From Sediminicola sp. YIK13 (lineage in GTDB: Bacteria > Bacteroidota > Bacteroidia > Flavobacteriales > Flavobacteriaceae): a stretch of 64,000 nt of DNA. The DNA is taken from positions 2,522,501 to 2,586,500 of the forward strand of contig NZ_CP010535.1 in the NCBI RefSeq assembly GCF_001430825.1. Direction: 5' to 3'. Below, one piece after another: positions 55,991 through 64,000 of the stretch. The notes below the pieces were generated by a model, which did no database searches, had not been told where the DNA came from, and worked only from the letters and a program-made list of their open reading frames with translations. Numbering within the stretch: the stretch's first letter is position 1; each line of letters begins with the position of its first letter. The position numbers and the translations under genes are program-made.

Positions 55991-56355
55991 TCTTGTCCCC
56001 TAGACACTTTGAAATAATCAATTATCATCTATCATTTTCTTTTATACGTACTCTTTATATCATTGCTATACTATTCTTATTAAACTACTTATACCTATTT
56101 TTATAAATCTTTATTTTAAAATAGAGTTTTAGATTAACGAATATTTCATGATACCATTTGTCATAATAAACCAAAAGGTTTAGAAAGTACAGGAAAAAGT
56201 CAAAATTATTGATACTTATTTCTTAGTATTCATCTCGCTTCTTCAATAGAACTTCTCATATGACCCACCCTGAATACTAGGAAAGAATTACAATCTAATG
56301 CTCTAGGGCTATTGTCTTTTTCAGATTATGCTTACCTTAGAATTTTCAAAACTAT
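55991..56355 (+). promoter_or_regulatory. AT-rich intergenic region with candidate CNNM promoter
   Basis: No gene is seen in about 365 very AT-rich bases. At the right end TTG (56312-56314), 18 bases, and TACCTTAG (56333-56340) approximate a Bacteroidota promoter for the CNNM gene starting at 56356. The rest holds nothing recognised. Confidence 0.4.
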
Positions 56356-57477
56356 ATGGGCCTACTCATTTTATTTGCCATCATCTCCATCTTAGTATCA
56401 TTTGTATGCTCCATCTTGGAGGCGGTACTTCTAAGTATTACTCCAACCTTTATCAATGTGAAAAAGAAGGAGGGAAAAAATTTCGCCATAATCCTTGAAG
56501 ATCTAAAGAAGGATGTTGACCAACCCTTAATAGCTATCTTGACCCTTAACACGATTGCCCATACTGTTGGAGCCATCTTAGTGGGGGTGCAGGCAAAAGT
56601 TGCCTATGTGGAACTCTATGGCAGCAGTGAGAAAAGTCTGTTCGGAATCCCTTTCACAGAAGAAGCTATGGTCGGAATCGTTTCTACGATCATGACCATA
56701 CTAATTTTAGTGGCTTCGGAGATCATACCCAAAACCATTGGCGCAACTTATTGGAAAAAATTGGCGAATTTCAGTGCAAAGACCTTGAAAATAATGGTCT
56801 TGGGTCTGAAGTGGACTGGTTTATTATGGGTGTTGCAATTATTCACCAAACTCATTGGTGGCAAAGGTCATCATGGGAGTATTCTAAGCAGGGAAGATTT
56901 TACGGCAATGGCCGATATTGCCCAAGAGGAAGGCGTCTTTGAAAAATCAGAATCTACCGTGATCAAAAACCTTCTGAAATTTGACCAAATTGTGGCCAAA
57001 GATGTCATGACCCCAAGGACAGTTATGAAAACGGCCTCTGAAAAATTGAGCATTAGAGAGTTTTTTGAAGCAAATCCTCATCTCAGATTCTCTAGAATCC
57101 CCGTATATAGTGATAGAGTGGATAATATTTCGGGTTTTGTTCTAAAAGACGAGGTCCTTGAAGCCATAATCAATGAAAATGGCGATACTCCCCTTTCCGA
57201 AATAAAGAGGGACATCTTGGTTGTCGAAAGAAACAAACCCATACCCGAATTATTTGAACAATTTATAGCAAAAAGAGCACATTTAGCCTTAGTGGTAGAT
57301 GAATATGGATCCGTCAGTGGCATAGTCTCCATGGAGGATGTCATAGAAACTTTGTTGGGTCTTGAAATCATGGATGAAAGTGATGATATTGAGAATTTAC
57401 AACAACTAGCTCGCAAAAATTGGCAAAATAGGGCACTACGCACCGGTATCATTGATAATACTAAGGCAGATAATTAA
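56356..57477 (+). CDS. CNNM (DUF21) plus CBS-pair membrane protein
   Basis: A 373-residue inner-membrane protein. The DUF21/CNNM region with about four helices spans residues 1-165, including SFVCSILEAVLLS and LVASEIIPKTIGA. A pair of CBS domains follows (about 205-340; VMTPRTVMKT, LVVDEYGSVSGIVSMEDVIETLLG). CNNM proteins act in Mg2+ or Co2+ handling. Unlike the usual TlyC/CorC-type members it stops soon after the CBS pair and has no CorC-HlyC domain. It overlaps ogt by one base. Confidence 0.88.
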   Translation: MGLLILFAIISILVSFVCSILEAVLLSITPTFINVKKKEGKNFAIILEDLKKDVDQPLIAILTLNTIAHTVGAILVGVQAKVAYVELYGSSEKSLFGIPFTEEAMVGIVSTIMTILILVASEIIPKTIGATYWKKLANFSAKTLKIMVLGLKWTGLLWVLQLFTKLIGGKGHHGSILSREDFTAMADIAQEEGVFEKSESTVIKNLLKFDQIVAKDVMTPRTVMKTASEKLSIREFFEANPHLRFSRIPVYSDRVDNISGFVLKDEVLEAIINENGDTPLSEIKRDILVVERNKPIPELFEQFIAKRAHLALVVDEYGSVSGIVSMEDVIETLLGLEIMDESDDIENLQQLARKNWQNRALRTGIIDNTKADN

Positions 57478-57950
57478 TGGAAACCGTGTACATAAACACT
57501 CCGTTGGGATTTGCAAAACTGGAAGGAGATGAATTCGGATTGTCCAATGTAACCATACTCGATTCCGAGGAGAAATTAACAGATGTCATTCCCGAAGAAT
57601 TGGAGGATGCCGTTTACCAACTCAATGAATACTTTGAGGGCAAGCGTACACAGTTTAGCCTAACACTAAATCCCGAAGGAACAGATTTCCAAAAAAAGGT
57701 ATGGGAGGCCCTTGAACTAATTCCCTATGGGAAAACGATTTCCTATTTGGAACTCTCCAAAACCATGGGTGATCCTAAAGCCATAAGGGCAGTTGCTGCC
57801 GCGAATGCCAAAAATCCATTATGGATCATTGTCCCATGTCATAGGGTTATAGGTAGTGATGGGTCCTTGACCGGCTATGCGGGGGGATTGCACCGTAAAA
57901 AGTGGCTGTTGGAACACGAAAGTCCGGCGAAACAACAATCCCTTTTTTAA
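57477..57950 (+). CDS. ogt: Methylated-DNA-protein cysteine methyltransferase
   Basis: A 157-residue DNA repair protein that takes a methyl group from O6-methylguanine onto its own cysteine. The acceptor is C121 in the PCHRV motif, followed by GYAGGLHRKKWLL. The length fits the Ogt type without the Ada regulatory domain. The start overlaps the CNNM stop by one base (TAATG), indicating coupling without an obvious functional link. Confidence 0.95.
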   Translation: METVYINTPLGFAKLEGDEFGLSNVTILDSEEKLTDVIPEELEDAVYQLNEYFEGKRTQFSLTLNPEGTDFQKKVWEALELIPYGKTISYLELSKTMGDPKAIRAVAAANAKNPLWIIVPCHRVIGSDGSLTGYAGGLHRKKWLLEHESPAKQQSLF

Positions 57951-58308
57951 AAAATCATATTCGTTAGTCGGTCATGGTAAATTAATTCCTTGATTTTTAA
58001 ACAGTATACCGTTCAACAGATTTCACCCGATGTTCAATGCCTTATCTACCCATTACCCACCTATAGCTTATTCTGAAACCCATAGTCAGATGATTTTGCC
58101 TTATAATAAATAACCTGTTCCGAAGCCATCAACCAAGTTTATTTTAACCTTACTCATCCACCCATCACTAGGCTAATAAGCCAAAAATAACACCCCATTA
58201 GCGCTCAACATACACATACCAACAACTCTTTCTTGAAGTATCGGAGGCACTGCCAAAAATTAACAACTATCCTAATTTTACTTATATTTAATGGTAAATA
58301 GCTAAACT

Positions 58309-58416
58309 ATGACCCTATACCTTTTAAAGAAAATACTTTTAGCACTACGGATGCTTAGTGCATATTCCTATCCAATAAACTCCACCAAGGCCTTTCTTTT
58401 TTTAAAAAAATACTAG
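58309..58416 (+). CDS. Possible 35-residue small ORF upstream of the PolB-like exonuclease
   Basis: An ATG at 58309 gives 35 residues (MTLYLLKKILLALRMLSAY...) ending with TAG directly against the next start codon. It is basic and hydrophobic, perhaps a membrane peptide or leader, but no family or ribosome site supports it. The rest of the 57951-58308 gap holds no recognised feature. Confidence 0.2.
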   Translation: MTLYLLKKILLALRMLSAYSYPINSTKAFLFLKKY

Positions 58417-59130
58417 ATGTTGCATAAAATAAATCTGGAACACATCTTGTTCCTCGACATTGAAACGGTGCCTGAACACGAAACTTTCTCACAACTTGAT
58501 GGTGAAAAGCAGGAACTTTGGGAACTGAAATCAAAATACCAGCGCAAAGAAGATTTTACTGCTGAAGAATTTTATGAAAGAGCGGGTATCTGGGCCGAGT
58601 TTGGCAAGATCATATGTATTTCTGTAGGGTACTTCACCCATAAGGGAGAGGCCAGAACCCTAAGGGTCACCAGTTTTCACGGAGAGGAAGAAAGCCTCTT
58701 AAAGGAATTTAAAAATCTTTTGGATTCCTATTTCAACCATCCCAAATATCTACTCTGTGGCCATAACGGGAAGGAATTTGATTTTCCCTATATCGCCAGA
58801 AGAATGATCATCAACGGTATTGATTTGCCCGCAAAACTGGATCTGTTTGGTAAAAAACCCTGGGAAATTCCGCATTTAGATACAATGGAGTTGTGGAAAT
58901 TTGGCGATTACAAGCATTTTACCTCTCTAAAATTAATGGCAAATGTCCTTGGCATTCCTTCCCCAAAAGAAGACATAGACGGGAGCATGGTAAAGGACGT
59001 GTACTATAAGGAGAATGATATAGATAGAATCATTAAATATTGCGAACTGGACGTGATCACAACGGTACAGGTATTTCTGCGATTAAGAAATGAGGATCTT
59101 TTGGACCCGGACGATATTGTCCGCGTTTAG
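58417..59130 (+). CDS. Predicted 3'-5' exonuclease related to PolB exonuclease domain
   Basis: A 237-residue RNase H-like exonuclease of the DEDD superfamily. The first motif is FLDIETVPE (D14, E16), the middle Asp is expected in GHNGKEFDFPYIARRM, and the last motif is YCELDVITT with the Y-x3-D pattern (DEDDy type). It probably degrades DNA from the 3' end in repair; the exact substrate is unknown. No signal peptide. It overlaps the stop of the convergent subtilase by four bases. Confidence 0.88.
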   Translation: MLHKINLEHILFLDIETVPEHETFSQLDGEKQELWELKSKYQRKEDFTAEEFYERAGIWAEFGKIICISVGYFTHKGEARTLRVTSFHGEEESLLKEFKNLLDSYFNHPKYLLCGHNGKEFDFPYIARRMIINGIDLPAKLDLFGKKPWEIPHLDTMELWKFGDYKHFTSLKLMANVLGIPSPKEDIDGSMVKDVYYKENDIDRIIKYCELDVITTVQVFLRLRNEDLLDPDDIVRV

Positions 59131-61337
59131 CTTTTGTAGAACTTGGTAGACTTTACCCCTTCCAAATCTTGAACCGTAAGGATATAAAGTCCGGCAGCAA
59201 GATTGGCCACATCTATTTTCCTCTGACTGGCCTCTCCGGTCTTTACTGTTAAACCCATAGTGTTAACAATAGAGAAACGTGCATTTTGGGAAACGGCACT
59301 GTCTATACTGATTTGCTCCACAGCAGGATTGGGATAGATGGCCAACTTAAGTGGCTCAGAAATGGAAAGCTCTTCCATCACAATTTCTTCTTCTATTTGA
59401 GTCGCTGTTCCGTCAAAAGTAAACTCCATTACAGCGGTATATTCAGACATTACATTCGCGCTACAAAACGTTCTCAATCTTACTTCATACGTCTTTCCTT
59501 TCACCAACCCTGTTAAGGCATTGGTAGTCTCGTACTGATAATCAACAGTCCAATCGGCCTTACCTAGTTCTCTGTACTGTATTTCGAAAAGGGCATCAAC
59601 CTGCGCATCCCAAGTTACATTTACAGCCTCTTCGGTTGCTTCATCAAGGGAAAGCCCTGTTGGCACGTTGATCTCACAATCATTGGTTTTGATACCGGAA
59701 ACCAGAATGGAAAAATTTTGTAACTGATCTTTCAGACTTCCTTTGTTGGTTACGATAATGGTATACTCTCCAGAGGCGTTGTCAAGTTCCACTCTTTCGA
59801 AAGGATCAACGTAATTGTCACCTTTGGTAGCGGCGGCAGAAGCATTCGCAGCACTTAGTTTCCATGGCAAAAATTCCTTGCCATCTTTAAGGATCCTAAT
59901 ATCCAAATCGTTTACCAAGGCAGGAGTAACATCGTTTAATATTCCTCTGTTTACATATTCGGCAGCAGGATCGGTCCATGAGATAGAAGCTTTAAGAGGA
60001 TTCTTTCCATCGGCTGTAACGGTAATAGAGAAGGTCTCCCCATCATTTAATGTTTCTTCAGAAATGATAGAGGTATAGTCCTTATTGGTAATCAACTCAG
60101 CTGCACTTGCGGTATTCATCACTCCCCATCCCATTTTAAAATCCGGTCCCGGAGCATCAACATCATCGGCAGTATGCAATACAATCCCTTTTAAGGTGGC
60201 CGCTTTCATAAAGGTAGCGTTTAAACGCTCATAATATTCTTGCAACAATAACATGGAACCTGTGATTCCCGGGGTAGCCATGGAGGTTCCTGAAGACGTA
60301 TCATAACTCGAAACACTTGAAGAATTGGCTGCATAGATATTATTTCCACCCCCTGCGATATCCGGCTTAATACGACTATCGTCCATAGGGCCAAAATTGC
60401 TGTAATTGGCTACCGTGGCCGATGCCAAGGAACCATCAGCATTGATTCTAGTATCTGCAGCGGCAACTGTTACTCCATTTTTAGAGGCCGCAAAACCTAA
60501 CATCAAATCGAAGCCATCAGATGACTTCCCATATATCGGTTGTGAGTTGTCACCCATTCTCTGGGCATTTCCTGCAGCACTAACCATTAAATAATAAGGA
60601 GCGTTGAACATTATTTTATCCCAATCTTGGGATACCTTGATATAAGAACCAAAATACCACTCTGGAACTCTATCACTTTTTATCCCATAAGAATGGTTAG
60701 ATAACAAAAGACCATTCGCAGCCGCTTCGGCTACTTCAATTTTATCCCTGGACCAGTCGTGTGTGGTGGCATTGGCCTTGTACGCTACACCTTTCGCCTT
60801 TTCTTTGACACCAGAAGCAATGAGGGTTCCCATGACCATGGTAGCATGGGCACTCACTGTATTACCGGCATCACCGATATTGGCTCTAGTATCGAACTCT
60901 TGGTGGGAAGCTAATGCAACACCACCATCCCATACACCAACCTGCATTCCTTCTCCGGAAAGATCAAGATTCAAACTACCGTTACTATATAAGGCACTGG
61001 CTCTTGAAACCTGACTTACATTATCGCTAAAAGTACTATAGTAAATTGGGGAGCCGTCTGGACCCACATCCTGTAGTTCCACAAAATTTCCGTTTTCCAA
61101 GGTTTCAGAAATTTTCCATCCATTGGCTTTCGCCATGGACAACATTTTTGACCTTGAAGTTGTAAAATCCTTTTTAAGCTCGGAAGTGAAAGACTGAATT
61201 TCGGAACCGCTATATTCCTCTTGGATTTGCAACACCTGTTGCCTGTTCTGACCAAAAGTCAGAAAGGAGGCAAGGAGCGTAAGCGTTAGAACAATACGCT
61301 TACAAGTTGGGAGACTTGTAGGAATATTAGTATCCAT
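59127..61337 (-). CDS. Secreted subtilisin-like serine protease with T9SS sorting domain
   Basis: A 736-residue protein with signal peptide to about residue 30 (LTFGQ). The S8 protease has the Asp in VGVWDGG, the His in VSAHATMVMG and the Ser in SGTSMATPG. A fibronectin type III-like domain lies at about 575-660. The C terminus is a type A sorting domain (YPNPAVEQISI to FYKS), marking export through the type IX system and surface attachment or release. The ATG at 61337 is chosen; a longer in-frame start exists. A direct repeat lies about 110 bases upstream. Confidence 0.93.
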   Translation of the reverse strand: MDTNIPTSLPTCKRIVLTLTLLASFLTFGQNRQQVLQIQEEYSGSEIQSFTSELKKDFTTSRSKMLSMAKANGWKISETLENGNFVELQDVGPDGSPIYYSTFSDNVSQVSRASALYSNGSLNLDLSGEGMQVGVWDGGVALASHQEFDTRANIGDAGNTVSAHATMVMGTLIASGVKEKAKGVAYKANATTHDWSRDKIEVAEAAANGLLLSNHSYGIKSDRVPEWYFGSYIKVSQDWDKIMFNAPYYLMVSAAGNAQRMGDNSQPIYGKSSDGFDLMLGFAASKNGVTVAAADTRINADGSLASATVANYSNFGPMDDSRIKPDIAGGGNNIYAANSSSVSSYDTSSGTSMATPGITGSMLLLQEYYERLNATFMKAATLKGIVLHTADDVDAPGPDFKMGWGVMNTASAAELITNKDYTSIISEETLNDGETFSITVTADGKNPLKASISWTDPAAEYVNRGILNDVTPALVNDLDIRILKDGKEFLPWKLSAANASAAATKGDNYVDPFERVELDNASGEYTIIVTNKGSLKDQLQNFSILVSGIKTNDCEINVPTGLSLDEATEEAVNVTWDAQVDALFEIQYRELGKADWTVDYQYETTNALTGLVKGKTYEVRLRTFCSANVMSEYTAVMEFTFDGTATQIEEEIVMEELSISEPLKLAIYPNPAVEQISIDSAVSQNARFSIVNTMGLTVKTGEASQRKIDVANLAAGLYILTVQDLEGVKSTKFYKS

Positions 61338-61448
61338 AAAAGTAGGTTCATTAAGATTGGGATGATAAATGTAGGACAATACATCATATAATCGATAAAA
61401 AACATGTTTTTTTCGATGAAATGCACTATTGTTTTCGTATTGATGAGT

Positions 61449-61478
61449 TTTTGTAGTCTAAAATTCACTTTTGTAGTC
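61449..61478 (-). promoter_or_regulatory. Direct repeat with 20-bp period upstream of the subtilase
   Basis: TTTTGTAGTC occurs at 61449-61458 and again at 61469-61478, each followed by A-rich sequence. The 20-bp period puts both copies on one face of the helix, as for dimeric activators such as LytTR or LuxR types. It is 110-140 bases before the subtilase start. No promoter match nearer the gene was seen. Confidence 0.5.
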
Positions 61479-61529
61479 CAAAAAAGACGCAAAAAAGGAT
61501 TGGATATCACCCATATGTAATCTAGTAGC

Positions 61530-62504
61530 TTAGGTATTGAGTTTAAATTGGATGTATACCGGGAAATGGTCACTGTACCCTCCTTTGTATTTGTTCCCCA
61601 CAAAGGTGCGCAAAGGACTGCCCTTGTATTTGCCTTTTCCTTCCTTTAAAAAATGCTCATCAAAAATATTGGCATGGGCAAAACTATGGGTCCCTTTTTC
61701 GTAATTAAAAAAGTTATGGGATACTATGATCTGATCAAACAGGTTCCACCTGCGTTTGTACTGGGCACTGCCCCGGAAAGGCGTAAGCATTTTCTCCATA
61801 GGATTGTAAAGTTGCCTGGAAGAGACCAACTTTTTTATGCTCTCGGAACTGGGATCGTCATTAAAATCTCCCATGACAATATAGTTTGGATCCACGTGGG
61901 TTTTCTCCAATTCCGTCATATATTCCTTAATAGTCTCGGCTGCTTCGATTCTTTTATAAGCTGTTGCGATATCGCCGTCTCTTCGGGAGGGCCAATGGTT
62001 AATAAAGAGATGTACCTCTTCGCCATTTAAACTACCATACACATATAAAATATCTCTTGTCCTATCCACTATGCCGTCCAAGCTATACACCTTTAGCGGT
62101 ATTGCCTCGGATTGGATCACCTTAAAATAATTCTTTCTATATAGTAAGGCTGTATCTATGCCTCGCTCATCAGGGGAGTTGAAATGAACAATATCGTAAC
62201 CGAATTTTGACAAACTTTCCGTTGATATTAGATCGTTAAGCACATGTTCATTCTCTACCTCAGACAACCCTATCAATACTGGGGGGTGTTCGTTGAATTT
62301 TTCACCTATCCTGGATATAGCCCTCCCTAGGTTTACAATCTTCTTCCCATACCTTTTCGGCGTCCAACTTTTTATCCCGTTGGGCGTAAAATCTTCGTCC
62401 AAAATCTGGTCATCCCTTCTGATATCGAACAGGTTTTCCAAATTATAAAAGGCAACCGTGTACAGATTTTCACTAGTATTTGTTCTGGAAGATGTAAAAA
62501 GCAT
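61530..62504 (-). CDS. Endonuclease/exonuclease/phosphatase family protein
   Basis: A 324-residue protein of the EEP (DNase I-like) superfamily. Motifs: VAFYNLENLFDI (Asn), IGLSEVENEHVL (catalytic Glu), NHWPSRRDGD (His), MGDFNDDPSSESI (Asp-Asn) and the closing YSDHFPVYIQF (Asp-His). All expected acidic and histidine residues are visible, so it should be an active metal-dependent phosphodiesterase. No signal peptide is seen. The substrate (DNA, RNA or phospholipid) cannot be told. It is divergent from hflX. Confidence 0.9.
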   Translation of the reverse strand: MLFTSSRTNTSENLYTVAFYNLENLFDIRRDDQILDEDFTPNGIKSWTPKRYGKKIVNLGRAISRIGEKFNEHPPVLIGLSEVENEHVLNDLISTESLSKFGYDIVHFNSPDERGIDTALLYRKNYFKVIQSEAIPLKVYSLDGIVDRTRDILYVYGSLNGEEVHLFINHWPSRRDGDIATAYKRIEAAETIKEYMTELEKTHVDPNYIVMGDFNDDPSSESIKKLVSSRQLYNPMEKMLTPFRGSAQYKRRWNLFDQIIVSHNFFNYEKGTHSFAHANIFDEHFLKEGKGKYKGSPLRTFVGNKYKGGYSDHFPVYIQFKLNT

Positions 62505-62541
62505 TCATTTTTGTGTTCTAGGCTAAAAATACGAAAATCGC

Positions 62542-62572
62542 TTGGCAACTATTCATTAGATTTGTACTTTAT
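62542..62572 (+). promoter_or_regulatory. Candidate hflX promoter
   Basis: TTG at 62542-62544, a 20-base spacer and TACTTTAT at 62565-62572 approximate the Bacteroidota -33/-7 pattern. The start codon is 9 bases downstream. Confidence 0.4.
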
Positions 62573-62580
62573 ATAATCCT

Positions 62581-63792
62581 ATGATAGAGAAGAAAACAAT
62601 TGTATATGAAAAAGTAGTTCTTATTGGAGTGATCCATAGGGAACAGGACGAAATAAAAGTAAAGGAATATTTAGATGAACTGGAATTTCTTACCTACACC
62701 GCAGGTGGGGAAGTATCCAAGCGGTTTGTACAACGTATAGACGTACCAAATCCAAAAACGTATATAGGAAGCGGTAAACTATTGGAAGTAGAGGCCTTCG
62801 TTGCAGAAAACGACATAGGTACTGTCGTCTTTGATGATGAACTCTCCCCTGGTCAACAACGAAATATTGAAAGGGAACTCCGCTGTAAGATCTTGGATAG
62901 GACCTCTCTCATATTGGATATTTTCGCACAACGCGCCCAGACAAGTTACGCCCGCACCCAGGTAGAACTTGCCCAATACGAATATCTATTGCCTAGACTG
63001 ACCGGACTTTGGACTCACTTGGAGCGCCAAAAAGGGGGTATTGGTATGAGAGGTCCAGGGGAAACAGAGATAGAAACGGATAGACGTATTGTACGGGACC
63101 GTATCGCCCTTCTAAAAAAGAAACTGCTGAAAATTGACCGGCAGATGGAAACCCAAAGAGGCAACAGAGGAGCACTTGTAAGAGTGGCCTTGGTTGGGTA
63201 TACCAACGTGGGGAAATCTACCCTTATGAATGTGATCAGTAAAAGTGAGGTCTTTGCAGAGGACAAGCTTTTTGCAACATTGGACACCACCGTTCGTAAA
63301 GTTGTGATTGGCAACTTGCCTTTTTTATTGACAGATACCGTTGGATTCATTCGCAAACTGCCAACCCAATTGGTAGAAAGTTTTAAGAGCACCCTGGACG
63401 AGGTTAGGGAAGCAGATCTCTTACTTCATGTGGTGGATATCTCCCACCCTACCTTTGAAGAACATATAGAATCTGTGAACAAGATTTTGGATGAAATAGA
63501 CAGTGCTGATAAAAGGACCATTATGGTCTTTAACAAAATAGATCAGTACCATCACGAAACCATAGATGATGATGATCTAATGACCGAAAGAACCCAGAAG
63601 CACTTCACCCTGGAAGAATGGGAAAAGACCTGGATGCAAAAAGTTGGGGACAAGGCCATATTCATCTCTGCCCTCAACAAAGAAAACCTGGACGAATTCA
63701 GAAAAAGGGTTTACGATGAGGTAAGAGATATTCATGTTACCCGTTTTCCTTATAATAACTTTCTATATCCAGAGCAATTGGACGAATACTAA
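62581..63792 (+). CDS. hflX: GTPase HflX
   Basis: A 403-residue translational GTPase that splits stalled ribosomes. An N-terminal HflX domain (about 1-165, ending ERQKGGIGMRGPGETEIETDRR region) precedes a helical linker and the GTPase: G1 GYTNVGKST near residue 210, G3 DTVGF, G4 NKID and G5 SA near 360. Cytoplasmic and ribosome-associated. It is the last complete gene; 63793-64000 is AT-rich with only a possible -7 element for a gene beyond the window. Confidence 0.96.
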   Translation: MIEKKTIVYEKVVLIGVIHREQDEIKVKEYLDELEFLTYTAGGEVSKRFVQRIDVPNPKTYIGSGKLLEVEAFVAENDIGTVVFDDELSPGQQRNIERELRCKILDRTSLILDIFAQRAQTSYARTQVELAQYEYLLPRLTGLWTHLERQKGGIGMRGPGETEIETDRRIVRDRIALLKKKLLKIDRQMETQRGNRGALVRVALVGYTNVGKSTLMNVISKSEVFAEDKLFATLDTTVRKVVIGNLPFLLTDTVGFIRKLPTQLVESFKSTLDEVREADLLLHVVDISHPTFEEHIESVNKILDEIDSADKRTIMVFNKIDQYHHETIDDDDLMTERTQKHFTLEEWEKTWMQKVGDKAIFISALNKENLDEFRKRVYDEVRDIHVTRFPYNNFLYPEQLDEY

Positions 63793-64000
63793 AATGTCGG
63801 AAATTACCATTGCATAAATGTGCTGTTCATCGAAAAAAAACAACAGTTAATTATTACACCACATTTTATAATAGGTTCACATCAAAAATTTAGGCAGAAA
63901 GAACTTAAGCCATATCTTTACGATGTATTAAAAATTAAGTGATAGTGTTTATCCCCAAATAAAACCATCGCTTTAGCAATAAAGTGTTATGATTACCCAA

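Noticed and set aside
1-64000. tRNA, rRNA, CRISPR array, IS element or prophage
   Set aside because: Looked for cloverleaf, direct-repeat arrays and transposase motifs; none found by eye.

Overview
The window reads as chromosome from a marine-type member of the Flavobacteriaceae (Bacteroidota). The evidence is low-to-moderate GC, intergenic DNA that is mostly AT-rich, Bacteroidota -7 promoter elements (TAnnTTTG) ahead of several genes, a type IX secretion sorting domain on a subtilase, LytTR/TPR-kinase signalling, tandem Asp-box (VPS10-like) secreted proteins, and families typical of that group (DUF3109, PA0069-type radical SAM, DUF6973, DUF1460). No rRNA, tRNA, insertion sequence, prophage or CRISPR array was seen, so this is mostly core genome.

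Layout. 0-4.1 kb: a sugar-oxidation locus. A cut-off MFS permease, a DinB protein and a lipoprotein TIM-barrel isomerase face a GMC oxidoreductase and its Tat/lipoprotein small subunit across an intergenic region holding two perfect inverted repeats. 4.3-9.0 kb: a possible 29-residue membrane peptide, class Ia ribonucleotide reductase (nrdB then nrdA, with a terminator between them) and a possible small exported protein. 9.4-12.1 kb: a LytTR response regulator with its TPR histidine kinase. 12.1-24.3 kb: housekeeping genes (MarC, S41 protease, dCMP deaminase, HupE, DnaJ/TerB protein, bacilliredoxin, PlsC, HD hydrolase, Gfo/Idh/MocA oxidoreductase, radical SAM protein, enoyl-CoA hydratase). 24.4-35.4 kb: an NtrY-like kinase, HemJ, two tandem 1040-residue Asp-box proteins, a MATE pump and ferrochelatase. 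35.6-47 kb: MscS channel, a 1172-residue TraB/GumN-headed protein, DUF1460 amidase, ChrA, an M24-like protein, an aromatic amino acid decarboxylase and a zinc alcohol dehydrogenase. 47.5-55.4 kb: an AraC-type regulator divergent from hemA-hemC-hemD-hemE-(DUF6973)-hemF-(YchJ)-hemB. 55.5-64 kb: secreted DinB protein, CNNM protein, Ogt, a PolB-like exonuclease, a T9SS subtilase, an EEP-family protein and HflX.

Working together: the window encodes nearly the whole C5 heme pathway (hemA, B, C, D, E, F, J, H); only hemL is not here. The most interesting unexplained items are the double inverted repeat and overlapping promoter at 1636-1700, the 8-3-8 inverted repeat in the araC leader, DUF6973 inside the heme operon, the very large TraB-headed protein, the 20-bp-period direct repeat upstream of the subtilase, a motif shared by the radical SAM and hemJ upstream regions, and a few small proteins and gene remnants. 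No clear new defence or mobile system was found.
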